Positions 23,370 through 42,690 are shown, numbered from the stretch's first letter. The stretch is DNA of 64,000 nt from Rotaria sp. Silwood1 (GCA_905250075.1 CAJNOP010000023.1:1114490-1178489), one strand, 5' to 3'. Notes: generated from the letters alone by a model not told the origin. A program made the numbers and translations.

Positions 23370-24448
23370 AATGTATAGAAATGCATGTGTATGCTCAATT
23401 TCAAATATGCTTATATATGTATTTTGTTTGTTTTGTATAGATGTGCAATGGAGTTTCTTTTCGTGTATATATTTATATATATATATATCTATCTATATAT
23501 ATGTATGTATATATGGATGATGATAATAATTGTCCTTTATTTTCTTTTGCCTTCTACTGCAAAACAGTGCTTTGTGAATTTGGTGCTGCTGTAAAAAAAA
23601 AAATTTATGACAAATTAATGAAATAAGGGGGCCTTCTTCGATTTTTTTTTTCTTTCTTTCTTGATATTTCTATTGACAAAAAACAAACGCACATCTACCT
23701 TTTCATTCGTGTGATATGCACATTTATCATTTCTGTCTTTTGCACATATCTCATTCTTCCTTTCATACCGCCGAAAAATGTATTTGTTTATTGTATTATT
23801 ATTGAGTACTTGTATAGTGTACATTTTTTTTCCTTTTGTTTGTTTTCTTTTTTGCCTTTTTTTTTTGTTTTTTTTTGTATATGAGGAACAGTTGTGCTAT
23901 TCTTTTGTTGTCATTGTTTATTTATCGCCAACACATTTTGTTTTCTTCCTATTCATCATCGTACTTATTTTATTGTGAAAAGATATCCAACACATTGCGC
24001 ATGATATTAGATACTCCAATAAAAATTTAATAAACCAAAACATAACCTCTCGAAAATATTTTTATCCTTTTGTTATAATTATGAAAGAATGTTCTATATA
24101 CTTATCTTCATCTTATAATATGATTGATAATATGAATTTAAATATCAATGTTTCGTAATAAAAATTTGATTAATCATCGTCTTAGTTCATCACTCATGAA
24201 TGTCGATTATTGATAACCTTTAGAATTGAATGATATCAATGATTAAAAAAAGAAAACAATAAAAATGTCATTAGTGAACTAACAATCAAATAGTTATTTA
24301 TTCAATGCATTAATTAATGAGGCATATCTTTATAAACGGTCAATAATACATTGTCCTTTTCTTTTTTTTTTGGAGTATAGAAACAGAAGATATATACTAA
24401 AAAATAGGCTTTTATGCTTCAATTTGTTCTTTGATCAATTTGATATTA
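23370..24448. other. 3' region between convergent genes
   Basis: Mostly the TFE-factor 3' UTR, with TA-rich microsatellite sequence at 23463-23512 and T-rich tracts, then a short spacer before the minus-strand Sp17-like gene. No coding frame is credible. Confidence 0.5.
24018..24023 (+). terminator. Polyadenylation signal AATAAA
   Basis: AATAAA in CTCCAATAAAAATTT about 650 bases after the TFE-factor stop codon; a second AATAAA follows within ten bases. A plausible end of the plus-strand transcript. Confidence 0.4.
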
Positions 24449-24750
24449 TTATTCTTGGTTCTCTTCTTGATTCTCAGGAGAATAACTAGTAGATTCTAAT
24501 TTAATTAATTCATCAGATAGAATGCCATTATTTCGTTCATTAATCCTAATATAAACAGAAAAATAAAAAACAAGGTTAAACCAAAAAAAAAAAAGAAACT
24601 AATAAAAGAATACAATTGTTGACATGCAGTTAAACAAAATTCATAAATATTCTCTGGTTGTGATCGAAGTATTTCACGTGTTAAATATGTTAGTAATTCA
24701 TCAAAGCCAAATGGTGTACGAAGATGTGTATTAGATAATGGTGGCGGCAT
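24449..24750 (-). CDS. Sp17-like RIIa-domain protein (mini-gene)
   Basis: Two exons, 24614-24750 and 24449-24545, joined in phase over a 68-base intron, encode 77 residues. The start PPPLSNTHLRTPFGFDELL followed by YLTREILRSQPENIYEFC matches the N-terminus of sperm surface protein Sp17 (which has SNTHYRIPQGF and LTREILREQPDNI). This is the RIIa dimerisation/docking domain, which forms a four-helix dimer and grips A-kinase anchoring helices; in Sp17 relatives it works in cilia and sperm tails. Vertebrate Sp17 goes on to an IQ calmodulin motif. Here the protein ends after an acidic Glu/Gln-rich tail, so only the docking module is kept. Tail-to-tail with the TFE factor. Confidence 0.85.
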
Positions 24751-27700
24751 ATTTAATCACATAGCAACAAAGATATGCTTCATTATTGTACTTATTTAAC
24801 ATTGCATGTGAGATATTCAGATTGACATTGTTTCAACAAAAGTGTAGTCTTTACGTCTTTTGACATTTCTTTTTATAACAAATTATAATCTGTCGACAGG
24901 AAGAGTCTGAACCTTGAATTTTTCTTTTCGGTAGACAGAGGATAGTAAAAAAAAAGAAAATTCTTTGTCTGAGACGGTGTGTAATTAAAATAACAATACA
25001 TACATTTCTATTTGTTTGTTTTTTTTTCTGCATAAAATACAGTTCAATAAATATTAATATTAAAAAAAACAGACGAATAGATCAACAGAAAAGATAGAAA
25101 CACATAGAATTGTAATTATAGAAGAAAGATGCATAAATTCAAGTTAATCAAAATTTAGAAGATATATCGACATTATTTTTCTCAGGAGAATTTGTAATAT
25201 TCTTTTTCTTATCTATTTATATTACAAGAACATTGTTTAATTCAGGAACATTTTATACTTTGAAAACAGACTTGATTTGGTCTTTCGATTTTCGCAGAAT
25301 AAATATCATATTCATATCCATTATAAATTAAACAAGTTTCTTAATACTTCTAACACTAAAGGTATTCATGCCAGTAAGTATCGATTGATCAAAATCATGT
25401 TCTCCACCCAGCAATATCGTTTGAAATATATCTGAATTCGGTTTTGCAAAACGGTTCATAAATACTAGATATGCAATATCAAAGTTTTTAAAACGTGACA
25501 AAAGTGAGAATACGTTCACAAGTCTAAACATGAAAAATTACTTCAGTTCACTACGATTGTATATCCGTTAATTTCGCACAACAGAAAAGAATTTTTCTGA
25601 TTTCACTCTAAAATTTGTCTATGAAAGAAAACTATTATTTGGTTTTCTGTTTTTCACAACAACTGACTAAAATCTTTACTACACATTTGTTTTTTTTTTT
25701 GACTTTTAACCAGTAAAAACAACGAATTCTTCAAATTATCATGGGAGGTACGAGTACTCAGTCAAACGATCCTATGTGTCAATCTTTAGAGTTACTACAG
25801 TATTCAATTTAAATAATTTTATTTTGAAATTTCGACCCGAAGTAGAACAAACTGGTTTCTATGTTAGAAATCAATGAAAATGACTGTAAATCATAGAAAA
25901 TCTTTAGTAATAGAAATAAAAGTAAATCTCTGATTTCTAATGACTTTCTTGACCTACATTAATTGTCAATATTTCTAGTGGTTGCTTTTAACTTTTCATG
26001 TTTTCCTGTATTTCTAAGCATGTCCGATGATTCCTATTGATTCATGGTAAACAAATAGGAACGAGTCTCCCGTGATAGATAAAAATTATCAAAAACCAGT
26101 TTGTTCCCTCTTGATTTGATCCTGACATCTAGCAACATAATATCGTAATTAACATAAAAACATTCGTGTTGGCAAAACTATTTGATAGTGTAACGCAAAT
26201 ATTTTTACTTAAAAAAATTAGCGCAATAAAGTCTATGTGTGTGTTATTTGAACTTAGTCGAGTGTATGAATTTTAATAAAGTCTGAATGAATCTTATTCA
26301 TAAAAAATTAATTAATAGTAAAGATATTCATATTGGTTTATCTGGTTATGGCAAAAGTGAAACAATTTTTATTTCAGATTTAAAATGATCTTTTTGACAT
26401 TAATTGAATATGAAGTTTGAAACAATATATATTAATTTCATATCTTTCAAATTTTATAAAAAGTTCTTTATTTAACTATTTTATGTAAATACAATATACT
26501 AAAGAAACTAAAAATTCGAAACATTGTCCAAGTAGATTCATGCAAAAACTAAAATTATATAAAAATCTTTGCAATTTTCTATAAAAACTTGGTATCAAGC
26601 AAACGTCTTAAACTGTTTCAAGAATATCAAAAATGTTTAAAAAGCAAATACAAATTGCATTGACTTCACGTCTACAAATAGAATACAATTTTGCTTGAAT
26701 TTTTTGGAGCTCTCGAATTTTATTAGTAGTGAAAGTCTCCCATATGCTCGAAATCGTTAAAACGATTGCGATTAATTGTGATCTAAAACGCGATAAATCG
26801 CCAATTTTTCTTCATGATTCTGATGATTTCTATGTTAAGTCGTGGGTTCATGATCGATAATAAGAGTGATTTGATTCATGTAACTTTGATTTCCATTCTT
26901 AAACTGAGACGCGTTTTTCTTACTAGTTTATAATAATAAACATTGTTATTCAAAATTTGACTGCATACTTTATTCAATATGAATAAAGTATGTAATAAAA
27001 AAAAACGTTCACCAGTTCATATTAATGTTTTGAATTGAACTTTCTCTGGAGTCAGTACAAGGATATTCGTTGTTTTTATTGTTAATAAATTGAATAGCTA
27101 AAAGAGAGGAAGATGTAAGAATTGTAATTAAAAAGCAGAACTCAAGTGTAATGATAGAAGATGTCATGTTATCGACGAATTCTAGTTGAAAAATTATTTC
27201 GTCTGAAACATCAGGAATTATTCAGGTTATCGAAAACAGGTTTTGATATAAATGAATGTGAATCAGATATTCAGTTCGATCGTTTTCTAAAGTTGTCTAA
27301 TCATGTTGATGTCATAATAGTGGCATTATATCAGAGAACGCCACGGTATAGTATTCTGTATCTTTATCTGCATTCTGCAGAACATTATTACTCAGTCATT
27401 ATGTTTTTAAGGACGCAGAATAGGGCATAAAAAAAGTTAGTCCTTCTAGAATAATGGATGCTCCTGCGCATATCTGGTCTGCAGAACGATCTTTTTAATG
27501 TATCTTTGACATGGATAAAAACTTGTCTGTATATTAGGTACAATATCAAACCTCTAAAACGTACTATTTATACAAAAAAATCATTTACAATATAATTATA
27601 ATAATAAATCTTATCATATATTTTCTAGTACAAATGAAATAAGCAATAAAAAAGAAGTACTCACATCCATAGATTGAACAAAACAAACATAAAGATACAG

Positions 27701-27774
27701 GGTTTCAAAATGTGATCAATATAAACAGATGAAAAACAAGAAGAAATAAGTTTTCTGTTTATCGCTTTTTTTTT
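24751..27774. other. Gene-poor AT-rich region
   Basis: No gene with a recognised motif. Minus-strand frame 25328-25531 and plus-strand frame 27161-27430 are open for 67 and 89 codons but have no family signature. A weak inverted-repeat pair, AGAACAAACTGGTTTCT (25843) and AAAAACCAGTTTGTTCC (26091), may bound a 270-base MITE. Confidence 0.4.
25842..26112. repeat. Candidate short MITE with ~20-bp inverted ends
   Basis: AGAACAAACTGGTTTCT at 25843 and its near-perfect inverted copy at 26091-26108 lie 270 bases apart, with no frame between. Only the ends match, and no target-site duplication is clear, so chance remains possible. Confidence 0.35.
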
Positions 27775-27930
27775 TTTGAATATTTTGTATGACTGAATAA
27801 ATAGTATGTCATGAGTTTGTCCTGGTAATAAACATGTTCGTCTTTGAGTAAATGTCAATCCAGCTGAAGTAAATAATCTTTTCACTGAATTGTTCGTCGC
27901 TGATATGGCATGTACTCTTCTGGCTATCAT
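27775..27930 (-). pseudogene. hAT transposase C-terminal relic
   Basis: The minus-strand frame reads ARRVHAISATNNSVKRLF, then TSAGLTFTQRRTCLLP and DILFIQSYK. This is the hAT dimerisation domain: (A/S)TxxSVxRxFSxAG, then a basic stretch, then LLPxxxxxLLFIxS. Sequence before and after is not coding, so just the last 50 residues of a transposase survive. It differs clearly from the relic at 338, so a different hAT lineage left it. Confidence 0.75.
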
Positions 27931-28448
27931 TCATAATAATGGAAAATTACAATAAATTTCACTAATAAATCAGAACTTCATTAGGTAACGATCAATATGG
28001 TAATTTAAGTGTCCTATAATATTCATGCCGAAAGTAAATTTTTCTTTTTATTTCAAATCATTACGATTATACTTGATTCTCAATTTTACAGACTTGGTTC
28101 AATTCTCAAATAATTGATGATTCATAGACAGTAATTATGATCACTGATAAAAAAGATTTATCAATACAAAGAATTATAATTAATTCAAATCCATAATTTT
28201 TATTTAATATAATTCGCAATATATTCTCATTTTCAAATATGAACGAAAACAAAAAAATCTATTTCACATAACGCACAACAAATAAATAAACTTACAAAAA
28301 AAACAAACCAAAAAACGAGCACAGAATGAATTATTTTCTATACATTATATTCAAAGGAGACCGAAAAAAAAAACACGAACTTCAACTTTACTATCATAAA
28401 CAAGTCTTTAAAGCAACGAACGAATTTGTTTTATTTTTTTGTAATTCT
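27931..28448. other. 3' flank of the C2-PDZ gene
   Basis: AT-rich sequence with no frame. It should contain the 3' UTR of the minus-strand gene ending at 28449. Confidence 0.35.
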
Positions 28449-30224
28449 TTAAACAAATGTATTCGTTGGTGAACCTTTAACAGCTAACATGGATGAATTT
28501 GTCATTTCATAAAATGGTTGCGCTGTTGATGATGATCCTGTTGCTTGTCGTATTAATGGTTTTGGTTCAACATAATGTCCTAATTGTGCAAGATCAACAA
28601 AGTTTCGATTTGAATTTGATGATGATGATATTTGTTTAAAATGATGAGAAGGATATGATATTGATGAATCACTACCTGTTGATGAATCTTCTGTTGATAC
28701 AGTACCTGTTGATGATAATAATGATTGGATATCACGATTTGTTGTTCGTATTGGAGGTCCATTTGGATAACGATGAATATCTAATGTAACTGAATGTTTT
28801 AAATGTCTAAACAAATATATATATGTGTACACATCAAATTAATTATTAATAAAACAAAAAGTTCTCTTACTTAATTAATTTTGATACAGGTTTTTGATGT
28901 CCACGTGAAACATTTTGTCCATTAACTTTAACAATAAAATCACCTGGTTTAAGACCACATCGAGCTGCTGGACTATTTTCCGTTACTTTGCCAACAAATG
29001 TTGGACTATCACCAACAACTGTAAAACCAAATGAATCATTGATACCACGGGATATAATAAGCTAAAGAAAAATCGTTTTTTATTATTGTTGATCAGAAAA
29101 TTTTTACACAAAAAAAATTTATTTCCTATTAACTCTATTCATTTTCGAACATGTAATATTCGTTTTTTAAAAGAGTAAACATTTCTCTACAAAATGTCAT
29201 ATTGTGAATTAAGCTTTTATTCAAAGATTTTTCAACACACAAGAAAAAGAAATCCTAAATATTATCTTCAAATGGTGATAGTGAATAAAAATTTTTTCCA
29301 CATTTCAAACATTACTTTACTACTTTCGAGATTGAAAATACTTTTCCTAACAATTCAAAAAAAAAATAAACCTACTTGATGTTCTTCTAAATCTGCTATA
29401 TCACGATTAATTGAAGTAACATGTTTTTCTCCATGACCAGGTACGTGTTTATGACGTAATTCTCCAACATCTTCTTGTAAAATATAATACCAACCATGAA
29501 TCTAAAATAATAGAAAAAAAAAAAAAAAAAAATTTTTTTTTTTTTTTTGTATTTGTCTTTTTACCAGTTGTTTTTTTAATGTATTTTTAATTCCAAATGA
29601 TAAACAACCTTGTAATTGCATATCATTTTTTTCTTGTTGATAATTATATATTGAAAAACATAAACGTTTATGTAAATCATCATTATTTATTTCAAATGTA
29701 AATTTTTCATTAAATATAGCTGAACTATTTAAATTCGGTACAGCACGTGTATTACATTCTAATGGTTTACGATCAGGTATTAAAGTCATTTTAATTAAAA
29801 TATTTGTTGAATGTTGATTTATACCTTTTACTCGTATAACTTAAAAATAATAAAATAAATAAGAAATTTATTTTAAAAAAATTAAAATATTACTTTTTAC
29901 AGTTAAATGATTATCTGAAGTAATAAGACTTAATTGAATAATACCTAAAGAAAACGAAAATTTTCTTTTTTTTAAATTATTTTGTTTTTTTGTTTTACCT
30001 CGATTTAATTGTAAAGGTGATTGTTCATTCATATTTGTTAATTTTCTTGTTCTAGCTATACGATGTTTTTCAATAGAATTATTATATGAAGAATAATTTT
30101 GAGAATTTATATTAGGATCAATTTTTTCTTGATTATGTAAAGTTTTATTAATAAAACGTATAAAATTTGGTGAATCAAATAAACTACGTCGACGATTAAA
30201 ATCGCTTAAAGGTGAACGATTCAT
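28449..30224 (-). CDS. C2-PDZ scaffold protein like the N-terminal half of RGS3
   Basis: Six coding exons in phase: 29999-30224, 29894-29944, 29565-29839, 29376-29501, 28871-29061, 28449-28806; 408 residues. Residues 1-75 are basic and Asn-rich. A C2 domain spans about 76-185 (IIQLSLITSDNHLTVKI, KRLCFSIYNYQQE, LQGCLSFGI), followed by IHGWYYILQEDVGELRHKHV, which matches the C2-PDZ linker of vertebrate RGS3. A PDZ domain spans about 227-300 with carboxylate loop SFGFTVVGDSP, then KVTENSPAARCGLKPGDFIVKVNG. The C-terminus is Ser-rich and ends without an RGS domain, so it may scaffold G-protein signalling without GTPase-activating activity. An upstream non-coding exon ends at 30328. Whether a separate RGS-containing isoform exists cannot be seen; downstream sequence shows none. 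Confidence 0.88.
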
Positions 30225-30450
30225 TGATAAATGAAATTCTAAAAAATATAAAAGATATTCAATTTGAATTTATATTGATTAATTTTAATCGTTACTAATG
30301 AATAGATATTCATTCATTATCACTTACCATGTCAATTCGTCTTTTCTATAGAAGTAAATGATTGTATGTGTGTCTATACCACTACTTTCGACCGTTTCTA
30401 TTCAAATTATAGATGGATATATGCTACTGTCTGTTTTTTTTTTGTTTCTC
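30225..30450 (-). promoter_or_regulatory. Spliced 5' UTR with uORF touching the start codon
   Basis: A non-coding exon ends at 30328 in ...GACATG followed by the donor GTAAGTG; the intron is 30239-30327 and the next exon opens 14 bases before the main ATG. After splicing, the upstream ATG starts a six-codon frame whose TGA overlaps the main start as ATGA. The exon's left boundary (transcription start) is not visible. Confidence 0.5.
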
Positions 30451-30941
30451 TTCGCTTTTTCGTTTTCACATCATGTTTGTTATAGAATAGAAAAGGAGAA
30501 AAAAAAAAAACGATGTTGAACTTCATGATCGGTCAACGAGAAAAAAAAATATATATATATGGACATACTAGCGATTGACGCCCAAGGAAAATAAGAAAAA
30601 AAAAATGTAACAGCTCGATCCATTATGCAAAATGAATAAATAAATTGTTGTTTTTTTGTTTTTCTTGAAAAGTTTTCATGAGAATTCTAACAAATATGTG
30701 TCAATATAGATTTTTTTCTCACGATTATTTAGAGCATTCGATGATAATTAACAAGTATTTGTTAAAGAGAATATTCACTTGTAATGATTGAGATTAATAG
30801 AAGTTAAATAGCTAATGCATAAAGATATACTTGAAAAAAAAAACCAGTAATGCGCTTATTGATGATCAAAGAATAGATAAATGATTGAAATTAAAGGTGA
30901 TATTTATTTTTTCTTGACATGATACTTTATTAAAGATATAT
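30451..30941. other. Intergenic upstream of the C2-PDZ gene
   Basis: Likely promoter region for the minus-strand C2-PDZ gene, with A-rich tracts. No defined element is seen. Confidence 0.3.
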
Positions 30942-31118
30942 GACTGGCAAGGCCCGCGCGAAGGATCAAATATTAGGGGGGTGTAAGAGAATAGTTTCAG
31001 AAAAATCATAAAATGTGAACAAAATCTGCTCTTGTGGCCGGAGAAAACTGAAAATTTATTATTTTTGGAGGGGTATACACCCCCTAAACCCCCCGCTCGC
31101 GCGGGGTCTGATGACTGA
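30942..31118. mobile_element. Tiny GC-rich inverted-repeat element
   Basis: The left end GACTGGCAAGGCCCGCGCGA and TTAGGGGGGTGTA recur inverted on the right as TACACCCCCTAA and CTCGCGCGGGGTCTGATGAC. The element is about 177 bases, far richer in G and C than its flanks, and bordered by TATA on both sides. No coding capacity. A MITE of unknown superfamily. Confidence 0.65.
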
Positions 31119-32270
31119 TATACTAGTTTATAGCGATATGTTTTTTTTGTTTGTTCATCATTCAATTAAAATCATTACTCGTTGTTGAAAATATTTTAAT
31201 ATTCTAGGACCTTTTTTTATAGGATGCTGTAATTGATTGCTCTCTCTCTCGTATCCTGAAAAATTGATCTTGGATCAGATGCATTCAAATTGAACAAAAT
31301 TTTCAATTCTGTATAATGTTATTTTCAAAAGATATGCAACAAACGATAGTCGAATACAATTCATTTGACCACTCGGAAATTCTTTGATCCATAGATTGAA
31401 TTTTTCTTTTATTTAAAAGAATATGTCAAACTATAGTGCCCTTTTCTTTTTAAGATTCTTACTTTTCATTGAGAAAAAAAATTCAATAAGTCAAAAAAAT
31501 CGTCGTCTATTTATAAAATATGCTTTTTTTTATATCGTAATAAACAAAATTGAAATTTACACGTTTAACAGCATAAATAGGGAAGAACATTTCTGAAAAG
31601 AGCGATTTATTTCAAACCAAAAGGTATCAAATAAATAAAAATACATGTCGTTGATGAAAGATCAAATCTCGTTTTTTTTTGAGAAAGGAAATTTCTGTTG
31701 CCATATAGGAAACATTATTTTTCTTTTTTGACTCATTGTTCAATTATAATCATGATATATTATACTTTTAGTCTTCAACAGCTTGTTTGTATTAGACACG
31801 CTTCTCATTATAATGTTCGAATGAAAAAATATCAAAATGCTAATTTGTTTTTCTTTCGTCATAAATGTATAATTGTAACAATTATTCTATTGTCAATATT
31901 AATTGAATAGTAACAATATATCGATTAATTTCTAAGTTATTGTTTTTCTTTTTATAATTTTGTATAACCAAGAATTGTCTGTATTGTTGTATGTTGAAAA
32001 TATTTATTTCACTATAATTAATTAGTGATTTTTTTTGTTTCGCTCGTTTGTATATTAAAATGAATAAAGATTAAAAGAACAAAAAATAAAATAAATAATA
32101 TAAGTATCTCGATTAACATATACATGTGTAAAAAAAAACAAGTAACTATTCGAAAAAAAAAATGCTTAACTAAAAAGTACGGAACTTTTATTTTTGTTTT
32201 TCATGACTAAAAAGTTTTCTTTTGTGTTCATTATTATCTTATCAAGTATATTATTTGTTTCTCGATTGAG

Positions 32271-32301
<31 letters not shown>

Positions 32302-32562
32302 CGAAGAAATTCAAATTTAAGATCTGAATATGAACCGGATTCGCTGAAGAACGTGCAACAGACGAAAACAAAACAAAAGCAAAAAAACAAAAATAATCAA
32401 CATTGAATAAAATCGAATAAATGGGACAATAAATAGTGATAACGTATTTTTAATAACTCCGTAACAAATAAGATCTCGCAACAGTAATAAAATAAGCATA
32501 AAAGCACCCTTCAAACAAACAACACATTGAAATAGTCTTTTTCTAATAATAAAAATTTCAAA
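31119..32562. other. 3' flank of HSPA4 and spacer
   Basis: AT-rich, with a 29-base A run at 32271-32299 that creates false Lys- or Phe-rich frames. The right part should contain the 3' UTR of the minus-strand HSPA4-like gene, with AATAAA on the minus strand near 32190. Confidence 0.4.
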
Positions 32563-39968
<7,406 letters not shown>

Positions 39969-40085
39969 GTTTATTTTATTGAGACAATCAGATGTAAAAT
40001 AAGATAATCTATAATTGATTTAAAGAAGATACTCTAATATCAAAGAAGACAGAAATTTATAAGAGAAATTATTGATTGACAGATT

Positions 40086-40093
40086 AGATATAA
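40086..40093 (-). promoter_or_regulatory. Possible TATA element of HSPA4-like gene
   Basis: On the minus strand this reads TTTATATC within a T-rich run, 118-125 bases before the start codon and about 33 bases downstream of the heat shock element array. Position fits a core promoter, but the surrounding DNA is AT-rich, so the assignment is weak. Confidence 0.3.
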
Positions 40094-40125
40094 AAAAAAA
40101 CATGAGAAAGGTAGTGAAAATGGAA

Positions 40126-40148
40126 GAATTTTCTCGACTATTCGAGAA
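40126..40148 (-). promoter_or_regulatory. Five-unit heat shock element
   Basis: The plus strand reads GAATTTTCTCGACTATTCGA followed by GAA: five alternating GAA/TTC triplets each separated by exactly two bases (GAA-TTC-GAC-TTC-GAA), with one mismatch in the central unit. This is the binding array for trimeric heat shock factor 1. It lies 158 bases upstream of the HSPA4-like start codon, the expected place for a stress promoter. Confidence 0.75.
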
Positions 40149-40445
40149 TGAGTATGTATTAGAGTAAATTTGTTCTGCATATGTTGGTATTATATGGATT
40201 ACATTATATATATATGATTTCACAATTTCGATCGGAAGAGTCTGACCTCTAGTGAAAATAATATTTACTATTTAGGTTGAGTATTGATTAAGATGAAAGT
40301 GAGTTCTAATATTTTCAAGTAGTTCTTATCCAAAATTATATTCTTGACGCAAAACTCGTACTAAAATAATTTTATCTACATGCAATATAAAATAGAAATT
40401 TTTGGACGATATTTTTTTAATTGACAAGAGAATTTCTCAAAGTGT
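40149..40445. other. Distal upstream region of HSPA4-like gene
   Basis: Contains a TATATATA run near 40205. No further in-register heat shock units found. Confidence 0.35.
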
Positions 40446-41022
40446 CAAGTTGGTTTTTCGATCTCGACTATATTCATTTGATGAATATTAGTGAGCAATA
40501 GAAAAGTCTACAATGGCTTCAGTTTCCTGGCCTTCATTTCTGAAATATCGAAATTCTACTAAATTTTTCAATAAAAAGTTGTCATTCTTCTTAGATCGGA
40601 TGAAAAGTCGACTTTTGAATTTTCGACTTCAAAGTTTATACGAACAAAGTTCGTAATAAGATTTGTTCATTAGATAAGTTTTAGCTTTTCAAATATTTCC
40701 TTTCTAGACATAGTAAATATATAAACAAAATTTGCTTTTACATATGAGAAATTTTCGAATGTTCAATATATCAGGATAGGAGATACTAGAAAAGTCACAA
40801 CTTATTCAGTGAATTAATCTCATTAAGAACTTTGTTTTTGTAAAGTTCAAATTCGAAAATAGATTTCTCAGATGACCTAAGGAAAGCGATCACAGTTTTC
40901 TGTTGAAAGATTCACTAAAATTTCGATATCTCAAGAATGAAAGCCTGAAAAACTAAACAATTTTAGACATGTCTATTACTCACCAGATGAACATCGTCTC
41001 GAATGAAAAACGATTTGATATG
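40446..41022. mobile_element. Fold-back element A (degenerate)
   Basis: A left arm of about 215 bases (from GTTTTTCGATCTCGAC) pairs inverted with a right arm ending near 41022 (GTCTCGAATGAAAAACG). Shared blocks include CATTTCTGAAATATCGAAATT against AATTTCGATATCTCAAGAATG. Identity is about 65-70% by eye. No coding capacity, no clear target-site duplication. An old MITE or fold-back element. Confidence 0.6.
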
Positions 41023-41717
41023 TGGAGAGGTTCTTTGATAAGTTATTTTTTTAAACAGAATTATTTCTAAAAAATATCTTAACCTCTATAATTGGAAAAG
41101 AAAAGCAGATGAGTTATATTTTAGTAACTTAAACTGTTTAAAAGTAAACTGTCTATAATGTAATATGCCTATTTTATGATAAACAACCCAAAATATTCAT
41201 GTAAAGTCTTTATCATCTTTTTTTTACAAATATGACATTTAAAAGAGTGTCGGATCCTGCATAAAATAGTAGATATTTAGAAGTTTGACAAAAGATATTT
41301 TCGTCTTTTGAAGGATCAATTTTTGAAAGATATGAAATGTTTGATACTCTTTCGAATGTGAATTTTGAAAAGAACAGTGATAAAGATTTTACATGAATAT
41401 TATATGTTGTTCGTAGTACAATAGACATAATACATGATAGAGAATTTCATTTTTAATAGTTTTCATTTAAAAAAAATGTAGTTGATGTTCTCACCTTTCT
41501 ATTTATATAAGTTCAGTTTTTATTTTCGAATAGTTCTGATAAAAAATCACTCCGTTTAAAAGATCATACAAAAAATTTTGTTGAATAAAAAACAACTAGT
41601 TTAGATTGTGATATGTGTTCTATTTCACAACAACTCAACATTTAGAGGTGAAATTTTTTTTTGCGATGTAACATGATGGAAAAATGTTTAACAGCAATGC
41701 ATTATTTACTTTTTTTT
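41023..41717. other. Spacer between fold-back elements
   Basis: AT-rich; the minus-strand open stretch at 41213-41428 has no motif and is probably chance. Confidence 0.35.
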
Positions 41718-42236
41718 TATATAGTGTTAAGCACCTAGCTCAAATCTAGAGGGTGATTTCAACAACCAACAGAGTTTTTCATCTAATGCATTCTATAGTA
41801 AAATTTCATAAATGAACTATGATAGCAAGATTTCTAAAAAAACCAACTATATTTAAACAATTCCATTTCAAAGAGCATAGAAATCTAAACAAAATCATCG
41901 ATTGTCGCATTTTCTGCAATCTCCTCTGAAAAAAATTAAAATTATCACTAAAAATCAAAATTAATGAAAAAAAAACAACTAAAAAACGTCTTTTTTTGTT
42001 TTTGTAATTTTTTTTACCTTTTTAAGGAATTTTTGTAGAAAAAGTAACGACCTCTTATTTTGTTCATATTTTTATGCTCTCCGAAATGTAATAGTTTAAA
42101 CATAGTCTACTTTTTACAAATCTCTTTATCGTAGTTAATGTATGAAATCTTACCATAGAATGCATTAGATGAAAAAACTCCATTCGTTGTTGAAAATACC
42201 CTCTAAATTTGAGCTACTTGCTTAACATTATAGAAA
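41718..42236. mobile_element. Fold-back element B
   Basis: Left arm 41718-41845 (TATAGTGTTAAGCACCTAGC, then TTTTTCATCTAATGCATTCT) pairs inverted with right arm 42115-42236 (AGAATGCATTAGATGAAAAA, then GCTTAACATTATA). Arms are about 120 bases at roughly 80% identity by eye; the outermost TATA(G/A) is shared. The interior is A/T-rich and non-coding. MITE-like, superfamily unknown. Confidence 0.75.
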
Positions 42237-42690
42237 AAACCAAATATATTTTGTGTTGTTGAACTTTTCTCCCATTTCTTTAATATAGATATTGACTCTC
42301 TTTTTGACGAAAACCATCCATCACAAATAGACTTGATAACAAAGTTATACTACTACAAACAAATTTGTCTACTAACTTTTATCCAGTAATTGTGTATAGA
42401 ATAATGCGATAAACAACTGTCAAAAAAGAAAAATGAGATATCTCTTTGTTTGGTATGACATTGTTCTAAATCAAGAACGTCAAAATTGCTGAAAGCCCAA
42501 AAAGATAGTTTTCATTCTATTGTAAACTAATTGCTCTTACATATGTATATGCTGACGGAGTTGTCATATACTTTATCAATTCTATTTCCAAAATGGACAT
42601 TCATTCATAATTGTGCATATAAGACATAACCTTTAACACTAAATAGGAAGTGCCTTATAACATATAAAAGATAATATTAAGAAACTGACG

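Noticed and set aside
25328..25531. Minus-strand 67-codon frame
   Set aside because: Protein-like composition, but no family recognised and no exons to extend it; not enough support.
32194..32406. Lys-rich (+) and Phe-rich (-) frames
   Set aside because: Both are translations of the 29-base poly(A) run and its flanks; no motif.
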